From NCBI GenBank assembly GCA_019240115.1, contig JAFAYV010000056.1, positions 62,001 through 126,000 on the forward strand: a DNA stretch of 64,000 nucleotides. Direction: 5' to 3'. The stretch comes from Solirubrobacterales bacterium (GTDB taxonomy: Bacteria > Actinomycetota > Thermoleophilia > Solirubrobacterales > Solirubrobacteraceae). The notes under the pieces are model-generated. The model did no database searches. It had not been told where the DNA came from and saw only the letters and a list, made by a program, of their open reading frames with translations. This document shows positions 1-8,488 of the stretch, piece by piece; the first letter of the stretch is position 1; each line of letters begins with the position of its first letter. The translations under genes and the position numbers were made by a program.

Positions 1-1221
1 CTCGGCGCCCGGCGCGACGGGTCGCTCGTGGCCAAGGAGCTCGACTGCTGGGTGGACACCGGCGCCTACGCCGACTGCGGCCCCGGCGTGGCGACCAAGC
101 TCGGCTACGCCGGCGTGGGCCCGTACCGCATCCCGCACGTCCGCGTCGATGCGCTCGCGATCTACACCAACCTGCCGCCGAACGGCGCCTATCGCGGCTA
201 CGGCGCGATGCAGTCGATCTGGGCCTCCGAGCGCACGATGGACGTGCTCGCCGCCGAGGTCGATCTGAGCCCGCTCGAGCTGCGACGACGCAACCTCCTG
301 CGCGACGGCGACCGCTTTGCCACCGGCGAGGTCATGCACGACGTCCAGTTCGAGCGCTGCCTACAGGCGGCCGCCGACGCCGTCGACTACGAGCGCGACC
401 CCCGCGGCAAGGGTCTGTGCGTCCTGCTCAAGGGCATGCAGACCCCCAGCCGCGCCGCCATCTCGGTGCAGCGCGCGCCCGTCGGCTACGTCATCCACAC
501 CGCGGCCACCGAGATGGGGCAGGGGATGCGCCGGTCGCTGCAGCTTCTGGGCGCCGAGCTGCTCGGGTGCGAGCCGGGGCAGATCGAGATCGCCGCGCCC
601 GACACCGACACCTCGCCCTACGACACTCGCACGACCTCGAGCCGCACCACCCATATGATGGGCCGCGCGCTCGAGGAGGCGGTGCGCGACCTGCGCACGA
701 ACAGCAACGAGCGCGGGTACGGCGAGATCCGCAACGAGGGCGGGCTGGACCCCGACAGCGGGCAGGGCATCGCCTCGACCCACTGGCATCAGGGTGCCGC
801 CGCCGCGCGGGTGACCGTCGACGAGGAGACCGGCAAGCTGACGGTCGACCACCTCCACGGCGTCGCCTACGCCGGGCGGATCGTCAACCCCGAGGGGGCG
901 GCGCTGCAGAACGAGGGCGCGTTGCTGATGGGGCTGGGCACGACGTTGTTCGAGGCGATCGAGTTCGCCGATGGGCAGGTCGCCAACGCCAACCTGTCGG
1001 ACTACAACCTGCCCGCGACCGGCGATCTCCCGACGCGCTTCACGCACGAGATCATCGAGCGCGAGGGCGCCGACGTGCACGGCCTCGGCGAGACCGTGCT
1101 GCCGCCGGTGCCCGCGGCGATCGGCAACGCGCTGTTCTCGCTCGGGCTGGACGTCGCCGAGCTGCCGATCTCGGCCGAGCGCGTGCTCGCCGCCGTCGAC
1201 GCCCGCCGGGAGCGCTCGTGA
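1..1221 (+). CDS. Xanthine dehydrogenase-family molybdopterin-binding (large) subunit, C-terminal part
   Basis: The ORF is open to the left edge (first codons read LGARRDGSL before the GTG at 28), so the N-terminal part of the protein lies outside the window. The visible ~406 residues match the molybdopterin-cytosine-dinucleotide binding domain of molybdenum hydroxylases: DTGAYAD, PNGAYRGYGAMQ, TEMGQGM, and near the end HGLGETVLPPVPAAIGNAL, where the Glu is the family's catalytic base. The stretch between the TSSRTTHMMGRA region and GGLDPDSGQG looks short for the family, possibly an internal deletion. The stop overlaps the GTG start of the [2Fe-2S] subunit (GTGA), the usual operon order. Substrate cannot be read from sequence; CO, purine or aromatic N-heterocycle hydroxylases are all possible. 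Confidence 0.9.
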   Translation, partial: LGARRDGSLVAKELDCWVDTGAYADCGPGVATKLGYAGVGPYRIPHVRVDALAIYTNLPPNGAYRGYGAMQSIWASERTMDVLAAEVDLSPLELRRRNLLRDGDRFATGEVMHDVQFERCLQAAADAVDYERDPRGKGLCVLLKGMQTPSRAAISVQRAPVGYVIHTAATEMGQGMRRSLQLLGAELLGCEPGQIEIAAPDTDTSPYDTRTTSSRTTHMMGRALEEAVRDLRTNSNERGYGEIRNEGGLDPDSGQGIASTHWHQGAAAARVTVDEETGKLTVDHLHGVAYAGRIVNPEGAALQNEGALLMGLGTTLFEAIEFADGQVANANLSDYNLPATGDLPTRFTHEIIEREGADVHGLGETVLPPVPAAIGNALFSLGLDVAELPISAERVLAAVDARRERS

Positions 1222-1685
1222 ACGTTGCGCTCGAGCTCAACGGCCGGTCGGTCGGGCTCGAGTGCGAGCCCGACGAGATGCTGCTCGCGGTGCTGCGCCG
1301 CGAGGGGCTGCGCTCGGTGCGCGCGACCTGCGGCATCGGCGTCTGCGGCGCCTGCACGGTGCTCGTCGACGGCGAGCCGGTCTCGGGCTGTCTGATGCTC
1401 GCGGCGCTGAGCGCCGGGCGACGGGTGACGACGGTCGAAGGGCTCAGCAGCGCCGATCCCGTGCCGCGGGCGTTCGTCGAGGCCCACGCCTACCAGTGCG
1501 GGTGGTGCACGCCCGGGTTCATCCTGACCGCCAAGGCGCTGCTCGCCGACAACCCCGACCCGAGCGAAGCCGAGATCGGCGAGGCGCTCGGCGGCAACCT
1601 CTGCCGCTGCGGGTCCTACGTCGAGATCGTCGCCGCCATCCGTCGCGCCGCGGCCGAGCTCGCCGGGGGCGCGCTGAGGCAATGA
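1218..1685 (+). CDS. [2Fe-2S]-binding subunit of xanthine dehydrogenase/CO dehydrogenase family
   Basis: A protein of 155 residues, the normal size for the small electron-transfer subunit of molybdenum hydroxylases. The N-terminal plant-type ferredoxin fold carries C38, C43, C46 and C58 (CGIGVCGAC..C). The C-terminal helical domain has the second cluster motif CGWCTPGF and CRCGSY. Together they relay electrons from the molybdenum site to FAD or an external acceptor. GTG at 1218 overlaps the stop of the large subunit; the ORF-track start at 417 is far too early and out of family. The FAD-binding medium subunit is not seen downstream, so it must lie upstream of the window or elsewhere. Confidence 0.93.
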   Translation: MNVALELNGRSVGLECEPDEMLLAVLRREGLRSVRATCGIGVCGACTVLVDGEPVSGCLMLAALSAGRRVTTVEGLSSADPVPRAFVEAHAYQCGWCTPGFILTAKALLADNPDPSEAEIGEALGGNLCRCGSYVEIVAAIRRAAAELAGGALRQ

Positions 1686-1697
1686 AGGAGACCAACC

Positions 1698-1826
1698 ATG
1701 GCCTATGTCGTCGTCGCCAAGTAGCGCCGTCCCGGCGGGCGGAGCCTGCGCGAGGTCATCGAGGAGCTGACCGCGCAGTCGCGCGCCGAGCGCGAGTTCT
1801 ACGTGACCTTCGGCGGGCGCTCATGA
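1698..1826 (+). pseudogene. Remnant of an antibiotic-biosynthesis-monooxygenase (ABM) domain protein
   Basis: An ATG at 1698 with AAGGAG upstream begins MAYVVVAK and then hits TAG. About 18 bases later a different frame reads SLREVIEELTAQSRAE and ends REFYVTFGGRS before TGA at 1824. Both pieces resemble the first half of small ABM/quinol-monooxygenase proteins (MAYVVVAKW...LRELTP.SRAEPGC), from memory of the family. The C-terminal half is absent. It sits between the hydroxylase subunit and coxG, so it may once have been an operon member. The match rests on short segments. Confidence 0.5.
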
Positions 1827-1839
1827 TCGCGACGCCCCC

Positions 1840-2829
1840 GTGAAGCTCCGCAACGCGTTCACCGTCCCGGCGCTCGTCGACGAGGCGTGGGCGGTGCTGC
1901 TCGACCTCGAGCGCGTCGCGCCCTGCATGCCGGGGGCCGAGCTCGATGGCGGCGACGGGGGCGAGTTCACCGGCCGGATGGCGGTCCGCATCGGACCGGT
2001 GACGAGCCGCTACCGGGGCACGGTCCGGATCGAGGAGGCCGACGCCGACGCCCGCCGCGCGGTGATACGCGCTCAGGCGCGCGACGCCTCCGGAGCGGGC
2101 ACCGCGGCGGCGACGATCGTCACCGAGATGAGCGAGGCGGGCGACGGGACGCGCGTCGAGGTCGAGACCGAGCTGCAGATCTCCGGGCCCGCCGCGCAGT
2201 TCGGACGCGGGGTCATGCAGGAGGTGTCGGCGAAGCTGATGGAGCGCTTCGCCGCCGGGCTTGCCGAGGAGATGGGCGCTGACGGGCACGCGGCGACTGT
2301 CGACGGCGCGGGCTCCGGGACGGCCGGGCCCGAGGCGGTGGGTCGCGGCGCGGGGGGACCCGGATCGGCCGCGAGCGGGGCGGCGCCTCGCGGCGTCCCC
2401 GATGTGCCGACGATCGACTGGTCGACCGCGGTGCCCGAGCGGGCGCCAACCCGCCTCGGGGCCTACGACCTGACCCCGGTCGGGCGGCTGCCGACCGGTC
2501 CCGCGGGCGATGCCGCCCTCGCCGCCGCTGGCGCCGGTCCTGCCGCCGCTGGCGCCGGTCGTGCCGCCGCTGGCGCCGGTCGTGCGGCCGCTGGCGCCGG
2601 TCGCGCCGCCGCCGGCGCGGGGGGCACATCGCGGCGCGAGCGGCGTAGCGCCGACGTGCTCGACCTCGGCGAGATCTCCCGTGGCGCGCTGCTGCGCCGC
2701 GCGATCCCGGCGGCCGCGGTGGTCGCGGTGGTCGCGGCGGCCACCGCTGGCGGGATCGTCTGCTGGCGGCGGCGGGCCGCCGCTCGTTACTCGGCTGTAG
2801 GACGGCTCCCCCGACGGCGTTTCGGCTGA
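1840..2829 (+). CDS. CoxG-like SRPBCC-domain protein with C-terminal membrane anchor
   Basis: Residues 1-~145 are a carbon-monoxide-dehydrogenase subunit G (CoxG)/SRPBCC domain: KLRNAFTVPALVDEAWAVL, APCMPGAEL and the GPAAQFGRGVMQEV helix are typical. CoxG proteins help assemble or membrane-attach molybdenum hydroxylases, matching its position after the hydroxylase genes. A long Ala/Gly/Pro linker follows, containing about five copies of a 7-residue AAAGAGR repeat near residues 228-261, then one predicted transmembrane helix at about 285-307 (AIPAAAVVAVVAAATAGGIV) followed by basic residues. The GTG start at 1840 was chosen because the family homology begins there. The anchor would place the cargo enzyme at the inner face of the membrane. 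Confidence 0.85.
   Translation: MKLRNAFTVPALVDEAWAVLLDLERVAPCMPGAELDGGDGGEFTGRMAVRIGPVTSRYRGTVRIEEADADARRAVIRAQARDASGAGTAAATIVTEMSEAGDGTRVEVETELQISGPAAQFGRGVMQEVSAKLMERFAAGLAEEMGADGHAATVDGAGSGTAGPEAVGRGAGGPGSAASGAAPRGVPDVPTIDWSTAVPERAPTRLGAYDLTPVGRLPTGPAGDAALAAAGAGPAAAGAGRAAAGAGRAAAGAGRAAAGAGGTSRRERRSADVLDLGEISRGALLRRAIPAAAVVAVVAAATAGGIVCWRRRAAARYSAVGRLPRRRFG
2521..2622 (+). repeat. 21-bp in-frame tandem repeat in coxG linker
   Basis: About 4.9 copies of a 21-bp unit (gccgccgctggcgccggtc plus two variable bases) encode AAAGAGP/R units. The period is exactly seven codons, so copy-number change would not shift the frame. It lies in the low-complexity linker between the SRPBCC domain and the membrane anchor. 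Confidence 0.9.
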
Positions 2830-2959
2830 CGCGGACTGAGGTGAGACGACCGGATGTCACGCCTTCGGTCACGGGGTGGCAGCCGGAGTGTCTGGCCGGA
2901 CCGGCTTATTGGCGGCCACCCTGCACGCCTGGGGACACATGTGCGGGCTTTGACACGGG

Positions 2960-4546
2960 GTGGCCGCCGAGATGCGGGCGCGGGACCGGCGGGGTGGAAA
3001 TCGACGTGGGCCGGCGTCGGCGGTCGTCATGCGCACGCCGTACGGTCGCAGCAGCGAGAAGGCGACCGAGCGCGCCGACGCCTTCGCGCGCCGGCTACGC
3101 CACGGTGTGGGTCGACGTGCGCGGGCGGGGCGACTCCGATGGGACGTTCATCCCGTACCGCGACGACGGCCTCGACGGGGTCGACGTCATCGCCTGGCGG
3201 CCGCGCAGGTGTGGTGCGACGGGCGGGTCGCGACCTACGGCGGCAGCTACCCCGGGCAGATCCAGTGGCTGACCGCGCTGCACCGCCCGCCCGCGCTCGC
3301 GGCGATGATCGTCCTCGTCTCCCCGTCGGACCCGTTCGTCGAGGACCCCACCGGGCTGCCCGGTCCGATGCGCGTCCACTGGTATCGGATGACCGACGGC
3401 CGAGCCATGCAGTACACCGAGGCGGTCGACTGGATGGCGGTCTACCGTCATCGTCCGCTCATCGATCTCGACGAGGCCGCGGGCTTTCACTCGTCGGGCC
3501 GGCAGGAGGACTGCCGCCACCAGACGCTCGACGAGTGGTGGGAGCCGGTCCGCTATCAGCACCGCATCGGCGAGGTCGACCTGCCGGGTGCTGCACGTCT
3601 CGGGCTGGTACGACGACGAGGAGATCGGCACGCCCGCGAACTTCGCGGCGATGGCCGCCGCCGGCCGCGCCGGGCAACGGCTGCTGATGGGTCCCTGGAG
3701 CCATCGGGTCAACGCCGGCCACCAGCTCGGCGAGGTCGACTTCGGCCCCGACGCGGTCATCGACCTCTACGGCGCGATGACCGGCTTCCTCGACGAGATG
3801 GTGCGCGGCCGCGCGCCGGCGACCCCCGCCGCGCCCGCGCGACTGTTCCTGATGGGCGCCAACCGGTGGCTCGACGTCGCGGCGTGGCCCCGCCGGGCAG
3901 TAGCGAGCGCAGCTGGTACCTGCACAGCCGGCGCGGCGCCAACTCGCGGTACGGCGACGGCCGGCTGCTCGAGGCGCCGCCGGCCGGCGAGCCGGGCGCC
4001 GATCGCTTGCGCCACGACCCCGACCGCCCGGTGCCGTTCATCACCTCCGCCCTCTCGGCCCAGATCGGCGGCCCCGACGACTACGCCGGGGTCGAGACCC
4101 GCGGCGACGTGCTCGTCTACACCTCGGAGCCGCTCACCGAGCCGCTCGACGTCATCGGTCCCGTCTCGCTCGTCGCCCACGTCGCCACCTCGGCTGCCGA
4201 CGCCGACATCGCCGCCAAGCTCCTCGACGTCCACCCCTCGGGCTTCGCGCAGCGGCTGTGCGACGGCCTGACCCGGCTGCGCTACCGCGACGGGCACAAG
4301 GCTCCGGTCGCCGTCGAGCCGGACGCCGTCTACGAGATCGAGGTCGTCATGTGGGACACGGCCCAGCGCATCCTGCCCGGCCACCGGATCCGACTCGAGG
4401 TCGCCGGCTCGGCGCACCCGAAGTTCGCGGTCAACCTCGGCATCGCCGGCGACCAGGCGTCCGCCGCCGAGGGAGTGATCGCCGACAACGTCCTGCACCA
4501 CGGGGCGGCGCGGCTCGTGCTGACCGTGCTCCCCACCGACGACTAG
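2960..4546 (+). pseudogene. CocE/NonD-family (S15-type) hydrolase, multiply frameshifted
   Basis: Family sequence can be followed from start to stop only by switching frames about six times: RARD, GVEIDVG, PASAVVMRTPYGR, then GYATVWVDVRGRGDSDG, then YGGSYPGQIQW, then LHVSGWYDDEEIGTP and MGPWSHR, then back to the long frame to VLPTDD. The nucleophile motif G-G-S-Y-P-G and the C-terminal jelly-roll region (AHVATSAADADIAAKL, ILPGHRIRLEVAGSAHPKF) identify a CocE/NonD alpha/beta hydrolase (acyl-esterase or X-Pro peptidase type). The breaks fall in C/G-rich runs, so either an old pseudogene or local sequence errors would fit. An intact copy would be about 530 residues. Confidence 0.8.
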
Positions 4547-4565
4547 ACCGCGACCTCGCGTCCCC

Positions 4566-5219
4566 TCAGTCGGGCTCGACGCCGATCCCGAGCGCCGCGG
4601 CGAGGGCCCCCGCCGAGGCGAGCACGTCGGACCAGGTCATCCGCAGCCCCCGGAGGGACGCGACGCCGATGATCCCCTCGAGCGTGGCGCCGCGAATCGC
4701 TAAGCCGTCGACCGACGCGCCGCGGAAGTCCGCCCCGGAAAGCTCGCAGTCGACCAACGCCACCCCGCGCAGCGCCGCGTCCATCCACACCGACTCGGAG
4801 AGGTTGACGCGCTGCAGCTCGACCGACCCCAGGGTGGCGGCGGCGAGCGTCGCGAGCGCCATCGAGCAGTCGACCATCCGCAGGTCGCGGATCTCCGCCC
4901 GGCCGAGATCGATCCCGACGAGCCGCGAGCCGCGGATGTCGACCCGGCGCAGCCGCGCCTCGCGGACGACGAGGTTGGACAGCTCGCAGTCGCGCAGCAC
5001 GACGTCGACGAGCTCGACGGAACGCACCGCGTCGGCGTCGAAGCGGACCCCGCGCAGCTCGGTCTCGCGGGCGCGCACCCGCGCCGCCGCGATCACCGCG
5101 CCGTCCCCCTCGTCGCTCCCGTCGATCCGGACGCCCTCGAGCTCGATCCGGTCGGCCCCGGCGAGCGCCTCCGGCGTCGCGGTCAAGAGCTCGGGGAGGT
5201 CGGGCGCGAGCGGCTCCAT
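4566..5219 (-). CDS. Pentapeptide-repeat protein
   Basis: 217 residues dominated by imperfect A(D/E)L(R/S)x pentapeptides such as LRGVR, LSNLV, LRRVD, LSGAD and FRGAS, expected to form a right-handed quadrilateral beta-helix. No signal peptide or membrane helix is visible. The start at 5219 gives a natural N-terminus (MEPLAPDLPEL); longer versions in the ORF track run into the upstream deacetylase gene. It is last in an operon after the GNAT and PIG-L genes, 8 bp below the PIG-L stop. Function is unknown; some pentapeptide proteins protect gyrase, but nothing here shows that. Confidence 0.85.
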   Translation of the reverse strand: MEPLAPDLPELLTATPEALAGADRIELEGVRIDGSDEGDGAVIAAARVRARETELRGVRFDADAVRSVELVDVVLRDCELSNLVVREARLRRVDIRGSRLVGIDLGRAEIRDLRMVDCSMALATLAAATLGSVELQRVNLSESVWMDAALRGVALVDCELSGADFRGASVDGLAIRGATLEGIIGVASLRGLRMTWSDVLASAGALAAALGIGVEPD

Positions 5220-5227
5220 CTGAGCGC

Positions 5228-5941
5228 CTACCAGCCGGGCAGCGCGAGGCAGCGGAAGGCCTCGCACGGGCCGCCGCCGTCGGGATCGGCGCGCAACGCG
5301 CGCTCGCGCACCGCGGCCGCGAACCGCTCGCGATCGCCGGGCGCCTCGATCGCAAACGAGGTCTGAAACTGCGACTCGTGGCAGAGCAGCGCCGCCAGCT
5401 TGCGCTCGACGGTGTCGGCGACCGCGACGAGCCGATCGGGCTCCTCGGCGCCGAACAGCAGCAGCTCGCGCGGGCGCCAGGGATCGAGTCCGCGCGCGGC
5501 GAGCTCGCGCGCGGCGCGCGGCTCCCGGGCGGCGAACAGCGCCCCGACGACGAGCCGCCCGACGATCGCGTGGTCGGGGTGCAGGTCGTAGAGCCGCCAG
5601 GGGTCGTGGGTGATCACGACCTCGGGTCGCAGCTCCCGGATCGCCGCCGCCAGCTCGCGCACGAGCTCGGGGTCCTCGGTCAGCTCGCCGTCGCGCCGGC
5701 GCAGGAAGCGGAGCTCGCCGATTCCGAGCACGCGCGCTCCCGCGCGAGCCTCGACCTCGCGCCGGTCGCGGAGCGCCGCGTCGGAGAGCTCGGGGTCGTG
5801 CGAGCCCATGGAGCCGTCGGTGACGACGATCAGGGTCAGCGCCGCTCCCGCGTCCGCCCACCCGGCGACGGTCGCGCCACAGCCGAACTCGCAGTCGTCG
5901 GCATGGGCGGCCACCACGAGCGCCGCCGCCGGTGCGCTCAT
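5228..5941 (-). CDS. PIG-L/LmbE-family deacetylase
   Basis: 237 residues, normal for the family. The zinc site is seen as AHADDCE at residues 12-18 (family consensus AHPDDE, here with an Ala and a shifted acidic residue) and HPDH in the middle (LHPDHAIVGRL). Family members remove N-acetyl groups from GlcNAc-containing substrates such as mycothiol precursors, phosphatidylinositol glycans or antibiotic intermediates. The start overlaps the stop of the upstream acetyltransferase (ATGA), suggesting translational coupling. Substrate is not predictable; the altered metal-site box should be checked. Confidence 0.9.
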   Translation of the reverse strand: MSAPAAALVVAAHADDCEFGCGATVAGWADAGAALTLIVVTDGSMGSHDPELSDAALRDRREVEARAGARVLGIGELRFLRRRDGELTEDPELVRELAAAIRELRPEVVITHDPWRLYDLHPDHAIVGRLVVGALFAAREPRAARELAARGLDPWRPRELLLFGAEEPDRLVAVADTVERKLAALLCHESQFQTSFAIEAPGDRERFAAAVRERALRADPDGGGPCEAFRCLALPGW

Positions 5942-6789
5942 CCGGCCGTCACCTCGACGCGGCGCAGGGGCGCCGGTTCGCCTCCGAGCTCGAGCTTGTA
6001 GCGCTCGCGGCCGCGCAGGAAGTCAAACCGCGCCAGCCCGTCGCCGATGGCGCGCTCGACGAGCGCCGCCACGAGGCAGATCCCCGGCGACAGCGCGCCC
6101 GCGGCCGGGTCGAAGGCCATGTTGTAGAGGTAGAACGTCTCCCGCGTCTGAAAGCCGAGGGTCGCCGCCAGCGGCGGAGTGTCGGCGGCGTCGGCGGTCT
6201 CGAGGAGGTCGAGCCGCAGCACTCCGCGCTCGAGCATCGCGGCGGCGACCTCGCGCATGTACCGCTCGATCGCCGGCGACAGGAACGATCCCTTCGGCCC
6301 TCCCGCGCGCCGGTGCAGCGCGAAGAACGTCGCGAGGTCGTCCTCCAGGCTCGCCGCGTCGGCGCTGCGAAGCACCGCCCCGGGACGCTCGCGCTTCAGC
6401 CGCCGGCGCTTGCGCGCGAGCTCGTGGCGAGGATGGCCGCGCAGCCCCTCGCGGTAGCGCTCGACGCTCGCGGGCAGGACGAGCACCGGCACCGGCTCGT
6501 CGTCGCCGGCGCGCACCCCGAGGCCCGCCGAGCCGGCCGCGGCCTGCAGCGCGTCGGCGAAGCCGTCCTGCGGCCGCGCGTTGTCGACCCGCAGGCGGCG
6601 CCACCCCGGGAACGCCACGCCGAGCGCCTCGAGCAGCGCCCGGGCCGCGACCGCCCCGCGCCCGGGCGCGACCACCGGTCCCGGGTAGTCGGTGACCTCG
6701 CGGCTGCCGAGGAAGCTCACCACGCCCGCGTCGTCGCAGCGCAGCGCGGCGACGCCGACGAGCTCGTCCCCGTCGGCGAGCCGCAGCAC
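5938..6789 (-). CDS. GNAT acetyltransferase, CelD/BioF2-like; true start uncertain
   Basis: At least 283 residues resembling the acetyltransferase domain (PF13480 type) of proteins such as CelD: LARKRRRLKRE, FFALHRRAGGPKGSF and the final FDFLRGRERYKLELGGE are characteristic. The annotated GTG at 6789 probably cuts off the true N-terminus. The same frame continues upstream for ~45 codons with family-like Trp-rich sequence (EEWALWAWHEVL, PELQRAWWEQL) but has no ATG, GTG or TTG before an in-frame stop at 6940. An ATG sits one frame away at about 6920, so a 1-base indel near the start would explain this. It is first gene of the PIG-L/pentapeptide operon and divergent from the DinB gene. Confidence 0.75.
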   Translation of the reverse strand: MLRLADGDELVGVAALRCDDAGVVSFLGSREVTDYPGPVVAPGRGAVAARALLEALGVAFPGWRRLRVDNARPQDGFADALQAAAGSAGLGVRAGDDEPVPVLVLPASVERYREGLRGHPRHELARKRRRLKRERPGAVLRSADAASLEDDLATFFALHRRAGGPKGSFLSPAIERYMREVAAAMLERGVLRLDLLETADAADTPPLAATLGFQTRETFYLYNMAFDPAAGALSPGICLVAALVERAIGDGLARFDFLRGRERYKLELGGEPAPLRRVEVTAG

Positions 6790-6956
6790 GGCGAGCCGCC
6801 CAGAGCCGAGCTGCTCCCACCAGGCCCGCTGGAGCTCGGGATAGGCGAACGGATGCGGGTCGGGGATCCGCGCCAGTACCTCGTGCCACGCCCAGAGCGC
6901 CCACTCCTCGTCCGGCGCATTACGCTCCGGCGAAATCGATCACGGGAGAGGCGAGT

Positions 6957-7448
6957 ATGACCACCGAGACCACGACCACGGCGGCTGCCGTCGCCGACGC
7001 CGGCGCCGCGCTGAGCCGGCTGCGGTCGATCGTCGAGCGCGTCGACGACGCCGATCTGCACCGCGCGCACCGCGACGGCGGCTGGACCGTCGCGCAGGTG
7101 ATCTCGCACATCAACGTGTGCATCGTGCTGTGGCTCGGTGATCTGCAGCGCCTGCGCGACGACCCCGAGCTGCGCTTCTTCTTCCGCGAGGAGGTCGGCC
7201 ACGACGCGACCGGATATCCGCCGCCGACGGTGGCGCTTGCGCTCGCCCAGCTCGACAGCACCCGGCGGTCGATCGCGCACTCGATCCCTGCCACCGCGGA
7301 TGACCTGCTCGCACGCGCGGTCGAGATCCCCGACCTCGGGACGATGACGGTCGCCGAGTGGACGCCGCTGATCCTCGGGCACGCGGCCGGCCATGTCGAC
7401 CAGGCCGTCGAGATCCTCACCGATCGCGACGCGATGCCGGGGGCCTGA
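6957..7448 (+). CDS. DinB/mycothiol-dependent-isomerase-fold protein
   Basis: 163 residues with the DinB-like four-helix pattern: GGWTVAQVISHI near residue 41 and HAAGHVDQAVEIL near the end supply metal-ligand histidines. Proteins of this fold include mycothiol-dependent maleylpyruvate isomerases and bacillithiol/mycothiol transferases; the particular thiol or substrate is unknown. It is followed 1 bp later by an alcohol dehydrogenase gene, so the two are likely co-transcribed, and it diverges from the GNAT operon. Confidence 0.8.
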   Translation: MTTETTTTAAAVADAGAALSRLRSIVERVDDADLHRAHRDGGWTVAQVISHINVCIVLWLGDLQRLRDDPELRFFFREEVGHDATGYPPPTVALALAQLDSTRRSIAHSIPATADDLLARAVEIPDLGTMTVAEWTPLILGHAAGHVDQAVEILTDRDAMPGA

Positions 7449-7449
7449 G

Positions 7450-8469
7450 ATGCGCGCCGCGGTGCTGACCGGCGTCGAGCAGGTGGAGCTGCAGGAGCGC
7501 CCCGACCCCGAGGCCACGCCGGGCTGGGTCGTCGTGCAGGTCGAGTCGGCCTCGATCTGCGGCACCGACGCCCACCAGTACGAGGGCCGGATCGACACGC
7601 CGTTCCCGCGCGTGCCCGGGCATGATTTCCCCGGGCGCGTGCAGACCGTCGGCGAGGGGGTCGACCCCGACCTCGTCGGCGCCCCGGTCGCGGTCAAGCC
7701 GTCGCTGCCGTGCGGCGAGTGCCCCGAGTGCTCGGCCGGCCGCCTGCTCGACTGCCCACGCAAGAAGCTGATCGGCCTGTGGTCCGACGGCTGCATGGCC
7801 GAGCAGGTCGCGGTGCCGCGCGTCAACCTCGTGCCCCGGCCGGACGGCGTCGAGGCCTGGCAGGCGTCGCTGCTCGAGCCGCTCGCAGTCGGCCTGAACA
7901 CCGTCGACCGGCTCCAGATCCGCCTCGGCGAGACGGTCGTGGTGCTCGGTCAGGGCCCGATCGGGCTCGCCCTGACGCGCCTGTGCGCGCTCTCGGGCGC
8001 GGGACGGCTGATCGTCACCGACGCGCGCCCCGAGCCCTTCGCGATCGCGCGCGACTGGGGCGCCACCGACTGCGTCAACGTCGCCGAGACCGATCCGGTC
8101 GAGGCGATCAAGGAGCTGACCGGTGGCGCCGGCGCCGACATCGTCATCGAGACCTCGGGCTTCCCCGCCTCGTCGGAGATCGTGCTCGACTGCGTGCGCA
8201 AGGAGGGTAAGGTCGCCCACATCGGCTGGGCCAACGACCTGCCGCCCCTGCCGGTCATCCCGCTGATGGCCAAGACCCTGACCCTGTTCGGCATCGGCGG
8301 CAACGGCGGCCGCGGCCAGTACGAGCGCAGCATGGAGCTCGTCCGCGCCGGGCGGGTCGAGCTCGAGCCGCTCGTCACCCACCGCTACGCGCTCGACGAC
8401 ATCGCCGAGGCGTTCCACACCGCCTCGACGAAGAGCAGCGGGGCGATCAAGGTCATCATCAGCCCCTGA
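7450..8469 (+). CDS. Zinc-dependent medium-chain alcohol/polyol dehydrogenase
   Basis: 339 residues from ATG 7450; the ORF-track start at 7393 lies inside the upstream gene. The catalytic zinc site is C37 (SICGTDAHQ) and H58 of PGHDF; the structural zinc has C88, C91, C94 and C102. The Rossmann motif VLGQGPIGLAL is near residue 165. The protein is full-length for the MDR family and closest in style to sorbitol/threonine-dehydrogenase-like members. It oxidises an alcohol with NAD(P)+; the substrate is not evident. It starts 1 bp after the DinB gene stop. Confidence 0.93.
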   Translation: MRAAVLTGVEQVELQERPDPEATPGWVVVQVESASICGTDAHQYEGRIDTPFPRVPGHDFPGRVQTVGEGVDPDLVGAPVAVKPSLPCGECPECSAGRLLDCPRKKLIGLWSDGCMAEQVAVPRVNLVPRPDGVEAWQASLLEPLAVGLNTVDRLQIRLGETVVVLGQGPIGLALTRLCALSGAGRLIVTDARPEPFAIARDWGATDCVNVAETDPVEAIKELTGGAGADIVIETSGFPASSEIVLDCVRKEGKVAHIGWANDLPPLPVIPLMAKTLTLFGIGGNGGRGQYERSMELVRAGRVELEPLVTHRYALDDIAEAFHTASTKSSGAIKVIISP

Positions 8470-8488
8470 CGGGGCCGGCTCAGCCGGC
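8463..8488. terminator. Hairpin at the convergent adh/SCO6745-like junction
   Basis: Two short inverted repeats lie back to back between convergent stops: cccc-tga-cgggg and gccggct-c-agccggc. They could act as a bidirectional terminator; there is no clear U-tract. Confidence 0.4.

Noticed and set aside
361-1080. Antisense ORF inside the molybdenum hydroxylase subunit
   Set aside because: Typical GC-rich shadow ORF; sense strand carries clear family motifs.
2463-2744. Pro/Ala-rich antisense ORF over the coxG repeat
   Set aside because: Low-complexity shadow of the 21-bp repeat.
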